NCBI GenBank assembly: GCA_905479945.1
Contig: CAJQOP010000037.1
Location: 21,857-85,856 of the forward strand
Length of the DNA stretch: 64,000 nucleotides
Direction of reading: 5' to 3'
Origin: an uncultured Glaciecola sp.
GTDB lineage: Bacteria; Pseudomonadota; Gammaproteobacteria; Enterobacterales; Alteromonadaceae
Below, piece after piece: positions 47,365 to 54,964 of the stretch. How positions within the stretch are numbered: the stretch's first letter is position 1; each line of letters opens with the position of its first letter. Below the pieces are notes generated by a model. The model made no database searches and was not told where the DNA came from. It saw nothing but the letters and a program-made list of their open reading frames with translations. The position numbers and the translations under genes are program-made.

Positions 47365-48144
47365 CTACTGCTTCTCTGCTTTGAATTTATGCTTTAACAC
47401 GCAATAAATGCTATGTGGATTAGTAGTTAAATAACGCCATAAGAATTTTCTAGGTTCAGTTGCTGCACGATGAAGCCATTCTACCCCCGCATTTTGCATC
47501 CACTGCGGTGCACGAACGTAATCGCCAGTAATATAGTTGTAGCAACCACCGCAAGTGATAATAATGGGCACAGTCAGTTTATGCTTGTTTTCAATAACCC
47601 ACTGTTGTTCTTTAGGTTTACCTAAACCTACCCACAAAATGTCAGGTTTAGCTGCATTAATGGTTTCAATAATAGCGTCGCTTTCGCGCTCCGAAAAATA
47701 GCCATTGAGCGTGCCTGCAATCGAAAAGTTAGCGTACTTCTGAGAAAGTATATGAGCGCACTTTTCTACCACTTCTTCGCTACCGCCAAACAGGAAGTGC
47801 GATATATTTTGATCGCACATGGTAGGAACGTCGTGAATAGTATCAGTGGTGGCGCTGCGCTCAGGAATAAAGGCTCCAGTTGTCCATTTCGACATAGCAA
47901 CAACGCTTTGGCCGTCTGCATGAATAATATCAGCTTCAGCTAAGGCACGATTGAAGTCGAGGTCCGTGTTAGCCAACGATATACCATGGCCATTTGAGTC
48001 AAACACAATTAATGGTTTTTTATGGTCTGGGCTTGCGTGATAGTTATTTACAGAATGAACCATCAAATCAACCAACTGCTTGCGATCAACACAAGCTGTT
48101 TTTAGTCCACCTACATTTGTAAAAGTGACGTCTTCTAATTTCAT
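47365..48144 (-). CDS. WecG/TagA/CpsF family glycosyltransferase (GT26)
   Basis: The 259-residue protein shows the GT26 signatures: DFNRALAEADIIHADGQSVV, DILWVGLGKPKEQQWVIENKHK, and GVEWLHRAATEPRKFLWRYL at the C-terminus. Family members add the second sugar (for example ManNAcA, ManNAc or glucuronic-acid-like) to the undecaprenyl-linked first sugar. It is the first gene of the minus-strand unit, downstream of a sigma-54-like promoter at 48275-48289. The initiating transferase is probably the WcaJ-type enzyme at 59742. Confidence 0.93.
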   Translation of the reverse strand: MKLEDVTFTNVGGLKTACVDRKQLVDLMVHSVNNYHASPDHKKPLIVFDSNGHGISLANTDLDFNRALAEADIIHADGQSVVAMSKWTTGAFIPERSATTDTIHDVPTMCDQNISHFLFGGSEEVVEKCAHILSQKYANFSIAGTLNGYFSERESDAIIETINAAKPDILWVGLGKPKEQQWVIENKHKLTVPIIITCGGCYNYITGDYVRAPQWMQNAGVEWLHRAATEPRKFLWRYLTTNPHSIYCVLKHKFKAEKQ

Positions 48145-48274
48145 TACATCAACAGCCCTGTAAAAGTAATACTTATTGTCAATTTACAACCCTTCAAATA
48201 AAACATCGTTTATTTATGTCTTTGTTCTTTGAACTAAAAACTACTCAATACTGGCTTATGTTAATTGTTGTTTA

Positions 48275-48289
48275 GCAACGTTCAGGCCA
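48275..48289 (-). promoter_or_regulatory. Sigma-54-type (-24/-12) promoter candidate for the wecG-like operon
   Basis: On the minus strand the sequence is TGGCCTGAACGTTGC followed by T. TGG and TTGC have exactly the spacing of the consensus TGGCACG-N4-TTGC. Transcription would start about 119 bases upstream of the wecG-like ATG. It is one of three such sites in this region. Confidence 0.55.
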
Positions 48290-48391
48290 CAATTCTATCA
48301 AAGTTTCCGACTCCGCCCTAGTTTTTTGATTGATTATTATACTAGAGAACAAATCTACATATCATGCACATCGAGCACTTCAGCTATCATC

Positions 48392-48410
48392 ACTAATTGA
48401 GTGAATTAGT
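48392..48410. promoter_or_regulatory. Palindrome upstream of the sigma-54-like site
   Basis: ACTAATT and AATTAGT form a perfect 7-5-7 inverted repeat about 105 bases upstream of the -24 element of the wecG-like promoter. The distance suits an enhancer, but the site is AT-rich and could be chance. It is also within 60 bases of the lapG-like start. Confidence 0.3.
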
Positions 48411-48463
48411 AACGATATTTTGAATGCAAATCTTAATGAATACCGCAGATAACCAAGTTTACT

Positions 48464-49135
48464 GTGATTTATAAAAAATGGCTTGTCAGTATATTTAGCC
48501 TACTAATCCTGCTTGTTATGTCGGGAGGCTTTGCCTTATCTTATGTTTTGCCAACGAATATCATATTCACTGAAGAACTATTTAGTATTGTTCAATCACG
48601 CTACAACCCTCAGGCAGAGGGCCGAGTGCGGGATTGGCAATCACTTATTAATACCCTGCAAGATGATTCGACAAACGATCAATTGTACGAAGTCAACCGT
48701 TTCTTCAATCGTGTCGCATTTGTAGATGACAAAACACATTGGGGTAAAAATGATTATTGGGCCACACCCATTGAGTTCCTAGCAACAAATAAAGGCGACT
48801 GCGAAGACTTCACTATAGCTAAGTACTTCAGTCTAATTGAGCTTGGAGTTCCAGCCCAAAAACTTCGCCTTATGTATGTTACGGCAACTCGACCACGTCA
48901 GGCGCATATGGTCTTAGCTTATTATGAAACCCCCAAATCAGTGCCCTTAGTACTAGACAATATTAATAAACGTATTTTACCGGCTACCCAGCGCCGCGAC
49001 TTAATTCCGATATATAGTTTTAATGGAGATGGCCTTTGGCATGCTAAATCCCAGGGGCAGGGTAGGCGCTTGCAATCCGGTAATAACAACAGTTTATTTG
49101 TTGATTTAACTAAACGTATGAAGCAAGGCTTTTAA
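48464..49135 (+). CDS. LapG-like periplasmic cysteine protease (BTLCP, transglutaminase-like)
   Basis: The protein has 223 residues. An N-terminal membrane/signal segment (WLVSIFSLLILLVMSGGFALSYVL) is followed by a bacterial transglutaminase-like cysteine protease domain. The catalytic triad is recognisable: Cys in NKGDCEDFTIAKY, His in RQAHMVLAYY and Asp in PLVLDNI. In Pseudomonas, LapG cleaves a giant surface adhesin (LapA) to release cells, and is held inactive by LapD. A LapD-like gene follows directly. The start is GTG 48464 with a poor ribosome-binding site, so the N-terminus is uncertain. The target adhesin is not in the window. Confidence 0.88.
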   Translation: MIYKKWLVSIFSLLILLVMSGGFALSYVLPTNIIFTEELFSIVQSRYNPQAEGRVRDWQSLINTLQDDSTNDQLYEVNRFFNRVAFVDDKTHWGKNDYWATPIEFLATNKGDCEDFTIAKYFSLIELGVPAQKLRLMYVTATRPRQAHMVLAYYETPKSVPLVLDNINKRILPATQRRDLIPIYSFNGDGLWHAKSQGQGRRLQSGNNNSLFVDLTKRMKQGF

Positions 49136-49214
49136 TGTTTGTGTTTAATGTTACATTATTTGAACAAATGCGAGCGAAGCTGCGCGCAAATTATTTTCAG
49201 GAAGGATGCAGCGC

Positions 49215-51149
49215 ATGTCGTTAGCAAAACAATTTGGCCTCGGCTTTTTCGTTGTTCTATTTTTAGTTTTTATTGGCACTTTGTGGGTCAATGTGAATAA
49301 CACGCGAGATTTCATTCAACAGCAACTAGCCTCACATGCACAAGATACAGCGACATCATTGGGTTTATCTATTACTCCTTACGTAGGAGATGAAGCTAAC
49401 TTACCTATTATCGAAAGCATGACAAATGTAATTTTTGATCGCGGCTACTATCAGTCCATTCAGCTAACCGACGCCGACAACGACGTTGTTATGGTAAAGA
49501 ATAACCCCGATGAGATATACCCCGTGCCTTCTTGGTTCATGAACATGTTCGAAATAAACGCCCCTGTCGCAACAACAAATCTTAATACAGGCTGGCAAAT
49601 TGCAGGTTCGTTAGAAGTAATTAGTAACCCTGGTTTCGGCTATGAGCAGTTGTGGCGAAATACGGTAGATACATTTTGGGTTGTATTTATTATTTTTGTT
49701 TTAGCCATGATATTCGTGTGGGGAATGGTTCGCGCAATTACAATGCCTTTACTATCAGTAGTGTCACAAGTTGACGCTATTAGTAATCGCAAATTTGGTG
49801 AAGTAAAACAAATTCCAACAACACCTGAGTTAAAAGCGTTTGTAAATTCAGTCAATAGTATGTCATTCAAATTATCTGAAATGTTTACACAAATTAGTGA
49901 ACAGTCGGAGAAGTACCGGCAATTCGCTTACTCTGACTCCTTAACTAAAGTGGGTAACCGCCGCGCGTTTGAGTTGGCATTTAAGCAGATGTTAACTGAT
50001 CCGGAGGAGCATTCTCAGGGCGTTTTGATAATAATGCGCTGCAGCAGTTTAGCTCAAGTAAATAACGGTTATGGTGGTGAAGTTGCTGATAACTACGTCG
50101 TAAGAGTCAGCGAAGCCGCAAAATTTACATGTTCTAAGTCCTTTCCCAATTTCAACATGTACCGTTTAAATGGCGCTGATTTCGCCTTAGTTATTGAGGA
50201 CTGCTCAAGACAGAAATGCACTGCGCTAGCAGAAGAATTGGCGACTGTATTCCTTGGTTTAGAAAAATCTGAGTATGAACAAGGAACCGCTCATATTGGC
50301 GCGGCAGAGTTTCATTGTGGTGATGATTTTAAGGCTTGTTTAGAAAAAGTCGACAGTGCGCTTGCTATTGCTAACACGGTCTCTAATCGCTGGCAATTGG
50401 CATCCAATTTAGCCGTTTCTCAAGGTAACGAAGCGTGGCGTGAAAAAATTCAGAAGCTCATTGCACTAGGTACTTCCGACTTTGTTTGTCAATCTATTGT
50501 GAGTCCTAGTGGTGATGTAGCATACCAAGAGTGGTTTGCGAGGTTACCAAATAAATCTGTCAGCGATTCCTTACCTATGGCGCAGCTTATACCAGCCTCG
50601 GTCAGGCTTGATTATGCAGAGAAGCTTGACCAGATGATTGTTTCGCAAGCTTTAGTCAAAATGCAAAATTCGACAGGTTTGGTGGGTATTAATGTTTCCC
50701 GTCTTTCTATACTTGCCCCAGAGTTTCAGGCTTGGTTACTGGCAACGCTGCCTCAACATAGCCAAAGCTGCACTAAATTAGTGCTTGAAATTCCAGAACG
50801 AGCGCTTGTTAATGACATGAATCAGCTTGCTGGTTTTGTTAAAAAGCTCAAAACCTTCGGAGTTAAAATAACAGTTGAGCGATTTGGCGCGCAATTAGCG
50901 GGTATTACTCATTTACGCGATATTAGTCCTGATTTTTTGAAACTAGATGGACGCTTTGTTCGTAATATACATTGCGAGCCAGACAATCAGCTGTTTGTGC
51001 AGTCTTTAGTTTCAATAGCGCATGGCCTAAATATCAAAATTATTGCTGAAATGGTCGAAAGCCTTGAAGAATCCATATGGTTGAAAGGCGTTGGAATTGA
51101 TTATCAACAAGGCTATTTCATTGGTGCGCCAAGACCAAGTGTGGACTAG
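49215..51149 (+). CDS. LapD-like c-di-GMP receptor with degenerate GGDEF and EAL domains
   Basis: ATG 49215 (644 residues, MSLAKQFGLGFF) has AGGAAGG at good spacing; the ATG at 49206 is too close to it. A periplasmic LapD/MoxY-type domain (QQQLASHAQDTATSLGLSITPYV) lies between two membrane helices, followed by HAMP, GGDEF and EAL domains. Both enzymatic signatures are broken: NGADF replaces GGDEF, and EWFARL replaces the EAL motif. IIAEMVES and FLKLDGRFV remain. This pattern means c-di-GMP binding without turnover. It should sequester the LapG-like protease encoded just upstream when c-di-GMP is high. Confidence 0.88.
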   Translation: MSLAKQFGLGFFVVLFLVFIGTLWVNVNNTRDFIQQQLASHAQDTATSLGLSITPYVGDEANLPIIESMTNVIFDRGYYQSIQLTDADNDVVMVKNNPDEIYPVPSWFMNMFEINAPVATTNLNTGWQIAGSLEVISNPGFGYEQLWRNTVDTFWVVFIIFVLAMIFVWGMVRAITMPLLSVVSQVDAISNRKFGEVKQIPTTPELKAFVNSVNSMSFKLSEMFTQISEQSEKYRQFAYSDSLTKVGNRRAFELAFKQMLTDPEEHSQGVLIIMRCSSLAQVNNGYGGEVADNYVVRVSEAAKFTCSKSFPNFNMYRLNGADFALVIEDCSRQKCTALAEELATVFLGLEKSEYEQGTAHIGAAEFHCGDDFKACLEKVDSALAIANTVSNRWQLASNLAVSQGNEAWREKIQKLIALGTSDFVCQSIVSPSGDVAYQEWFARLPNKSVSDSLPMAQLIPASVRLDYAEKLDQMIVSQALVKMQNSTGLVGINVSRLSILAPEFQAWLLATLPQHSQSCTKLVLEIPERALVNDMNQLAGFVKKLKTFGVKITVERFGAQLAGITHLRDISPDFLKLDGRFVRNIHCEPDNQLFVQSLVSIAHGLNIKIIAEMVESLEESIWLKGVGIDYQQGYFIGAPRPSVD

Positions 51150-51281
51150 ATATTCCCAATGTTTAGCCTGCATTTTTCACGTGTCTGGTTTTACAAAAAT
51201 TTAATATGTTGCTTTAGTAGTCAATTCTATCTAAAATTATGTATTGGCGAAGTGTGCCTCGAAATTTTTAAGGATTATAAT

Positions 51282-51878
51282 ATGCGCCGTTTTATCATTT
51301 GTGGGCTGCTCCTATCATGGAGTGCCTTTTCTATTGCAACTCAGCAAATAAACATATCATTGCCATTTGGTGATGAGGCTCAACCTGGTACTCGTCTTTA
51401 TGAAGTCGTTGTTCAGCGAATGGAACAGGGCCGTACAACGCCACAAGCTATTTCTGGTGCAATTGATCAATCAATGACCGAAGAAGATACCACTTTAACG
51501 CCAGAGGCAAAGTCAGCTGTTGCCTTCAATATTCCACTAACCAATGCGTTCTATAAAGAAATGCTCGTGGTAAATAGCCTAATTGAAGTGACTAAAACGT
51601 TAATTGAAGAAAATCCAGAACGTGTTATAGAAGTTATTACCTTAGGTGTTGTGCTATATCCTAGTTTTTCTCAAGAAGTATTGGACGGTGCGGCGCTTAC
51701 AGGTGTAATAATTCCTAGCGATGCGCTTATTGCTGCATTGCAGGCAGGAGCAGACCCCGCGCTTGTTTCAATCTCAACCGCAAGTGGCGAGCCAATTATA
51801 GACCCTATCGACCCAATTGGCATCGGTATTGGTGGCGGCGGTGGCGGCGGTGGCGGCTCAACAGCATCAACTAATTAG
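51282..51878 (+). CDS. Secreted hypothetical protein with a glycine-rich C-terminus
   Basis: The frame is open from 51159, but ATG 51282 with AAGGAT upstream starts a normal signal peptide (MRRFIICGLLLSWSAFSIA). The 198-residue protein has a helical acidic centre (VIEVITLGVVLYPSF) and ends in GIGIGGGGGGGGGSTASTN with a nearby DPIDPIGI repeat. I do not recognise a family. It follows the lapD-like gene by 132 bases and precedes an O-antigen ligase-like gene, so a role at the cell surface or in export is possible. A terminator lies 85 bases downstream. Confidence 0.75.
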   Translation: MRRFIICGLLLSWSAFSIATQQINISLPFGDEAQPGTRLYEVVVQRMEQGRTTPQAISGAIDQSMTEEDTTLTPEAKSAVAFNIPLTNAFYKEMLVVNSLIEVTKTLIEENPERVIEVITLGVVLYPSFSQEVLDGAALTGVIIPSDALIAALQAGADPALVSISTASGEPIIDPIDPIGIGIGGGGGGGGGSTASTN

Positions 51879-51963
51879 GTCGGTCACTTGAAGGCTTTAA
51901 TTGCAGGAAATCTCAACTGCAGGGCATGTCAATTAAAGACAGTGTCAATAAAAAACATACTAG

Positions 51964-51989
51964 AGCCCCTTAATTAGGGGCTTTTTTTT
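51964..51989 (+). terminator. Terminator or attenuator hairpin directly before an O-antigen ligase-like gene
   Basis: AGCCCCT and AGGGGCT form a 7 bp stem with a 5-base loop, followed by eight T residues. It ends the lapG-lapD-secreted-protein unit. The next start codon is only 7 to 34 bases further on, which leaves little space for a separate promoter after it. Confidence 0.88.
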
Positions 51990-51995
51990 ACTCTT

Positions 51996-53423
51996 TTGAC
52001 TACTAGAAGAACAATAAAAATAGTGCACAGTAAAACATCCAATATTCTTTTTTACTTACTGCTTACCATTGTCTTTTTGCTTCCTATCCCCTTGGGTGCT
52101 AATCGCCCTTGGGCTTGGAGCATTTTTCAAGTCCTCATTTTTGTGCTTTCAATTAGTTCAGCTTTCCACTTTAGGGCAAGCAGATGGTTGGGTGTTGGAA
52201 AGTACCTCAAAATGGTTTACTTATGGCTAGCTTTTATTATTGTTGCAAGTTTGCAGATTATTCCGATGCCGGAGTTTTTAGTTTCGTTAGTGTCGCCAAA
52301 TGCACATGCTCTGCAAGTTAGCGCGCAAGCATCTACCTTTTATTTCTCCTTGGATGCGGGGCAAAGCGCTATTAGCTTTTTTAAGCTACTCGCTTACTTC
52401 TGTTTATTTGTTTGCACATTACTGTTAGTGAATGACGAAAATCGTATTAAATTATTACTGACCACAATGGTTACGGCAGGCACTATACAGGCTATTTATG
52501 GTGCATTAGAAATTTTGTTAGGTGTTGAAAAAAGTATGATTTTTGGCTTGGATGTTGCCGAAGTAGCTTCAGGCAGCTTTGTGTATAAAAATCACTATGC
52601 TAACTTTCTGATGATGTGTTTGGCTGCGGGGGTCGGGCTAATGGTGACAAGTTTACAAAAAGACCAAATGAACTCACCAAAAGACTGGATGCGATCTATT
52701 GCTGCAGCGATGCTTGGCAACAAAGGCATTATTCGTATTAGTTTGGCTATCATGGTAATCGCGCTGGTTATGTCCCGCTCTCGAATGGGCAATACTGCGT
52801 TTTTTGTGTCAATGACGATAGTTGGGATAATGGCGTTGATCGTTATGAAACAGCGCAGTAAAGGCCTAACAATTTTAATTATTAGTATGTTTGTTATCGA
52901 CCTTGTTATTGTCAGTGCTTGGTTTGGCTTAGATAAAGTACAGCTCAGACTAACCGAAACATCACTGCAGCAGGAAAGCCGAGATGAAGTTATTCGTGAC
53001 GCGATCCCCATGGTCCTTGACTATCCTTTAACGGGAACAGGTGCAGGCAGTTTTTATAGCACTTTTCCTGCCTATAAAACAACAGATGTGCATTCTTTTT
53101 ATGACCATGCGCACAATGATTTTTTGCAAATGACTATAGAATACGGCATACCTAGCTCTGCTATATTGGCCTTGCTAGTTATTTTTGCTTTTTACAAGTC
53201 GTTGAGAGCAATGCGCAAAAGACGAAATTCGATATTTAAGGGAACATCATTTGCGTGCTGCATGGTAATCATTGGGATGTTATTGCATATGACAGTGGAT
53301 TTCCCATTGCAAGCCTTCGCTAACGCCAGTTACTTTGTTATTTTTCTTGCTTTGAGTACTATCATCAGCAGTCTTAAATTACAGCGGCGACGCACACGAA
53401 AGCGCAGGTCGATATCGGTTTAA
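51996..53423 (+). CDS. O-antigen ligase family membrane protein (WaaL/Wzy-like)
   Basis: The 475-residue protein has about 12 membrane helices. A periplasmic loop holds FYDHAHNDFLQMTIEYGIPS, the conserved His/Asn motif of the Wzy/WaaL family. GSFVYKNHYANFLMMCLAAG and TGTGAGSFYSTFPAYK are also typical. The C-terminus is very basic (RRRTRKRRSISV). The start is uncertain: TTG 51996 opens the frame and GTG 52023 is nine codons later; neither has a strong ribosome-binding site. It could be the polymerase of the WcaJ-dependent polysaccharide, with the 43915 protein serving a second polymer or a ligase role. Confidence 0.87.
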   Translation: MTTRRTIKIVHSKTSNILFYLLLTIVFLLPIPLGANRPWAWSIFQVLIFVLSISSAFHFRASRWLGVGKYLKMVYLWLAFIIVASLQIIPMPEFLVSLVSPNAHALQVSAQASTFYFSLDAGQSAISFFKLLAYFCLFVCTLLLVNDENRIKLLLTTMVTAGTIQAIYGALEILLGVEKSMIFGLDVAEVASGSFVYKNHYANFLMMCLAAGVGLMVTSLQKDQMNSPKDWMRSIAAAMLGNKGIIRISLAIMVIALVMSRSRMGNTAFFVSMTIVGIMALIVMKQRSKGLTILIISMFVIDLVIVSAWFGLDKVQLRLTETSLQQESRDEVIRDAIPMVLDYPLTGTGAGSFYSTFPAYKTTDVHSFYDHAHNDFLQMTIEYGIPSSAILALLVIFAFYKSLRAMRKRRNSIFKGTSFACCMVIIGMLLHMTVDFPLQAFANASYFVIFLALSTIISSLKLQRRRTRKRRSISV

Positions 53424-53442
53424 ACTAAATATGTACTTGTAT

Positions 53443-54177
53443 TTAGGCGGGATGTTCGCAGTTTAATATGTCGCGCGTCATGAATGGGTCATCTTTTTTC
53501 ATCCAGCGGCATACAGTGCGCTTCGCTTTGTAATGCTCGATTGCTCTTAGCACTCTTTCTCTACTTTGGACATTACGCAGACCTTGCGAAATGCGGGGGC
53601 GTAAATAGGGTCTTAACTCGGCGTAAAATGGGTGGTTGTTTTGATACAAAGCTAAACCTAATTCGGAAAACAGTATGTTGGTTTCAGCTTTTTTTGGACC
53701 ATATTGATTGGCCAGCTTTAAATATTCAACCAACTCACCGTCAAACTCATTAGAACGCCATTTGTTCATGGCCAAAGATGCATAAGTTACCGGCCAAGTC
53801 GGTCGCATTTTAATGGCGGCCATGTAGTAACGCTTTGATACTTCAAGGCCAATCGACTTATTCTCGTAACCGCCTATTGCTCCCCACTCATAAATTTGCG
53901 CCGCAAGTTCAGTATAAAGTGGATGAGCTTTGTGCCTCTTTCGAGCATTAGTAATTGCGGATTTTGCTTTAATATAGTTTGATTCAGTTTGGGTTTCACG
54001 GTTATTTTGCCATGCTTGAACTGTGTTCTGGACTGAGTAGTAGCTAAGGCTTGCCAATCCATAGTTTACCGTATTGTATAAGCCAATAGAGGCAATAAAG
54101 CCGAATGAAAAAACAAAGATGTATTTACGGCAAAAGAGAGATGCGTATTTTGCTTTAGTGGCTAATTTTCTATGCAC
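53443..54177 (-). CDS. VpsP-like polysaccharide biosynthesis accessory protein
   Basis: The 244-residue protein has one N-terminal membrane helix (YIFVFSFGFIASIGLYNTVNYG) and a helical, TPR-like periplasmic domain. That domain includes HPLYTELAAQIYEWG, SKRYYMAAIKMRPTWPVTYASLAMNKWR and LGLALYQNNHPFY. The arrangement resembles VpsP-type proteins of Vibrio-like exopolysaccharide loci. That family assignment is by general resemblance and is moderate. It lies downstream of the tyrosine kinase/phosphatase pair on the same strand, 58 bases away, and converges with the O-antigen ligase-like gene. Confidence 0.6.
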   Translation of the reverse strand: MHRKLATKAKYASLFCRKYIFVFSFGFIASIGLYNTVNYGLASLSYYSVQNTVQAWQNNRETQTESNYIKAKSAITNARKRHKAHPLYTELAAQIYEWGAIGGYENKSIGLEVSKRYYMAAIKMRPTWPVTYASLAMNKWRSNEFDGELVEYLKLANQYGPKKAETNILFSELGLALYQNNHPFYAELRPYLRPRISQGLRNVQSRERVLRAIEHYKAKRTVCRWMKKDDPFMTRDILNCEHPA

Positions 54178-54235
54178 GCTTGAATTCTACCTATCAAAAT
54201 GCTTTGGCTTGACTAGTATAACGATATGAAGTTAC

Positions 54236-54964
54236 TTATTGCCAGTTCATATTTTGTGAAATTTCAAATGGAATATCATAAACAAGCGCCTGAGCTTTCG
54301 AGCTGCCTGCTATTTGCGTAAGTGCTTGTTTGCATGCCAGCATGTCATTGGGACGACGATGCAGGTTGTGCATGTCAGATGCAACATAAGCAATAAGGTT
54401 TTCAGATAGTAAGCGCTCTGCAATTGTTTGGACTTGTTCGTTAAAACGGCCGATGAAGGCACCTGCAGTGACTTGAAAAATACAACCAATACGTCTCAAC
54501 ATATTGATGCGATTGTAGTCTGCAATGATATCTCGGTTACGCTCTGGGTGCGGAATAATAGGTTGAATATTGTTTTTTAAAAGCCAACGTACTAAGTTTT
54601 CAACGCCAGGAGGAATGTGGCTATGTGGTAATTCTAGTAACAAGGCTTGTTTACCTTTCCATTCACCAATAAAAGGTAGAGATTTGTGCGCAACCCAAGT
54701 TAAAATATCCGGTGTAATGCGTATTTCACAGCTATATGCGAGCTTAAGTGCGATATTGTTTTGTCGCACAGCAGCAACAAGTTGAGTAAACGACAGTTCA
54801 ATGGTCTCTACATTATTATCAAATATTCCTTGATGAATATGCGGCGTGCACATCATGTGAGTGACACCATTAGCTACTGAATGTTTGGCCAATTCAATTG
54901 AATCTTCAAGGGTTTTCGCGCCGTCGTCTATTCCTGGCAGTATATGGCTATGTAAGTCTATCAA
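54236..54964 (-). CDS. PHP-type protein-tyrosine phosphatase (CpsB/YwqE family)
   Basis: The 242-residue metal-dependent PHP phosphatase has MIDLHSHILPGIDDGAKTLEDSIELAK as first metal motif, then MCTPHIH, HPERNRDI and the late ASDMHN. Members dephosphorylate the C-terminal tyrosine cluster of the partner kinase, resetting polysaccharide export. It overlaps the tyrosine autokinase gene by 4 bases (ATGA), so the pair is co-translated. It is of the CpsB class common in Gram-positives, which here takes the place of a Wzb-type phosphatase. Confidence 0.93.
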   Translation of the reverse strand: MIDLHSHILPGIDDGAKTLEDSIELAKHSVANGVTHMMCTPHIHQGIFDNNVETIELSFTQLVAAVRQNNIALKLAYSCEIRITPDILTWVAHKSLPFIGEWKGKQALLLELPHSHIPPGVENLVRWLLKNNIQPIIPHPERNRDIIADYNRINMLRRIGCIFQVTAGAFIGRFNEQVQTIAERLLSENLIAYVASDMHNLHRRPNDMLACKQALTQIAGSSKAQALVYDIPFEISQNMNWQ

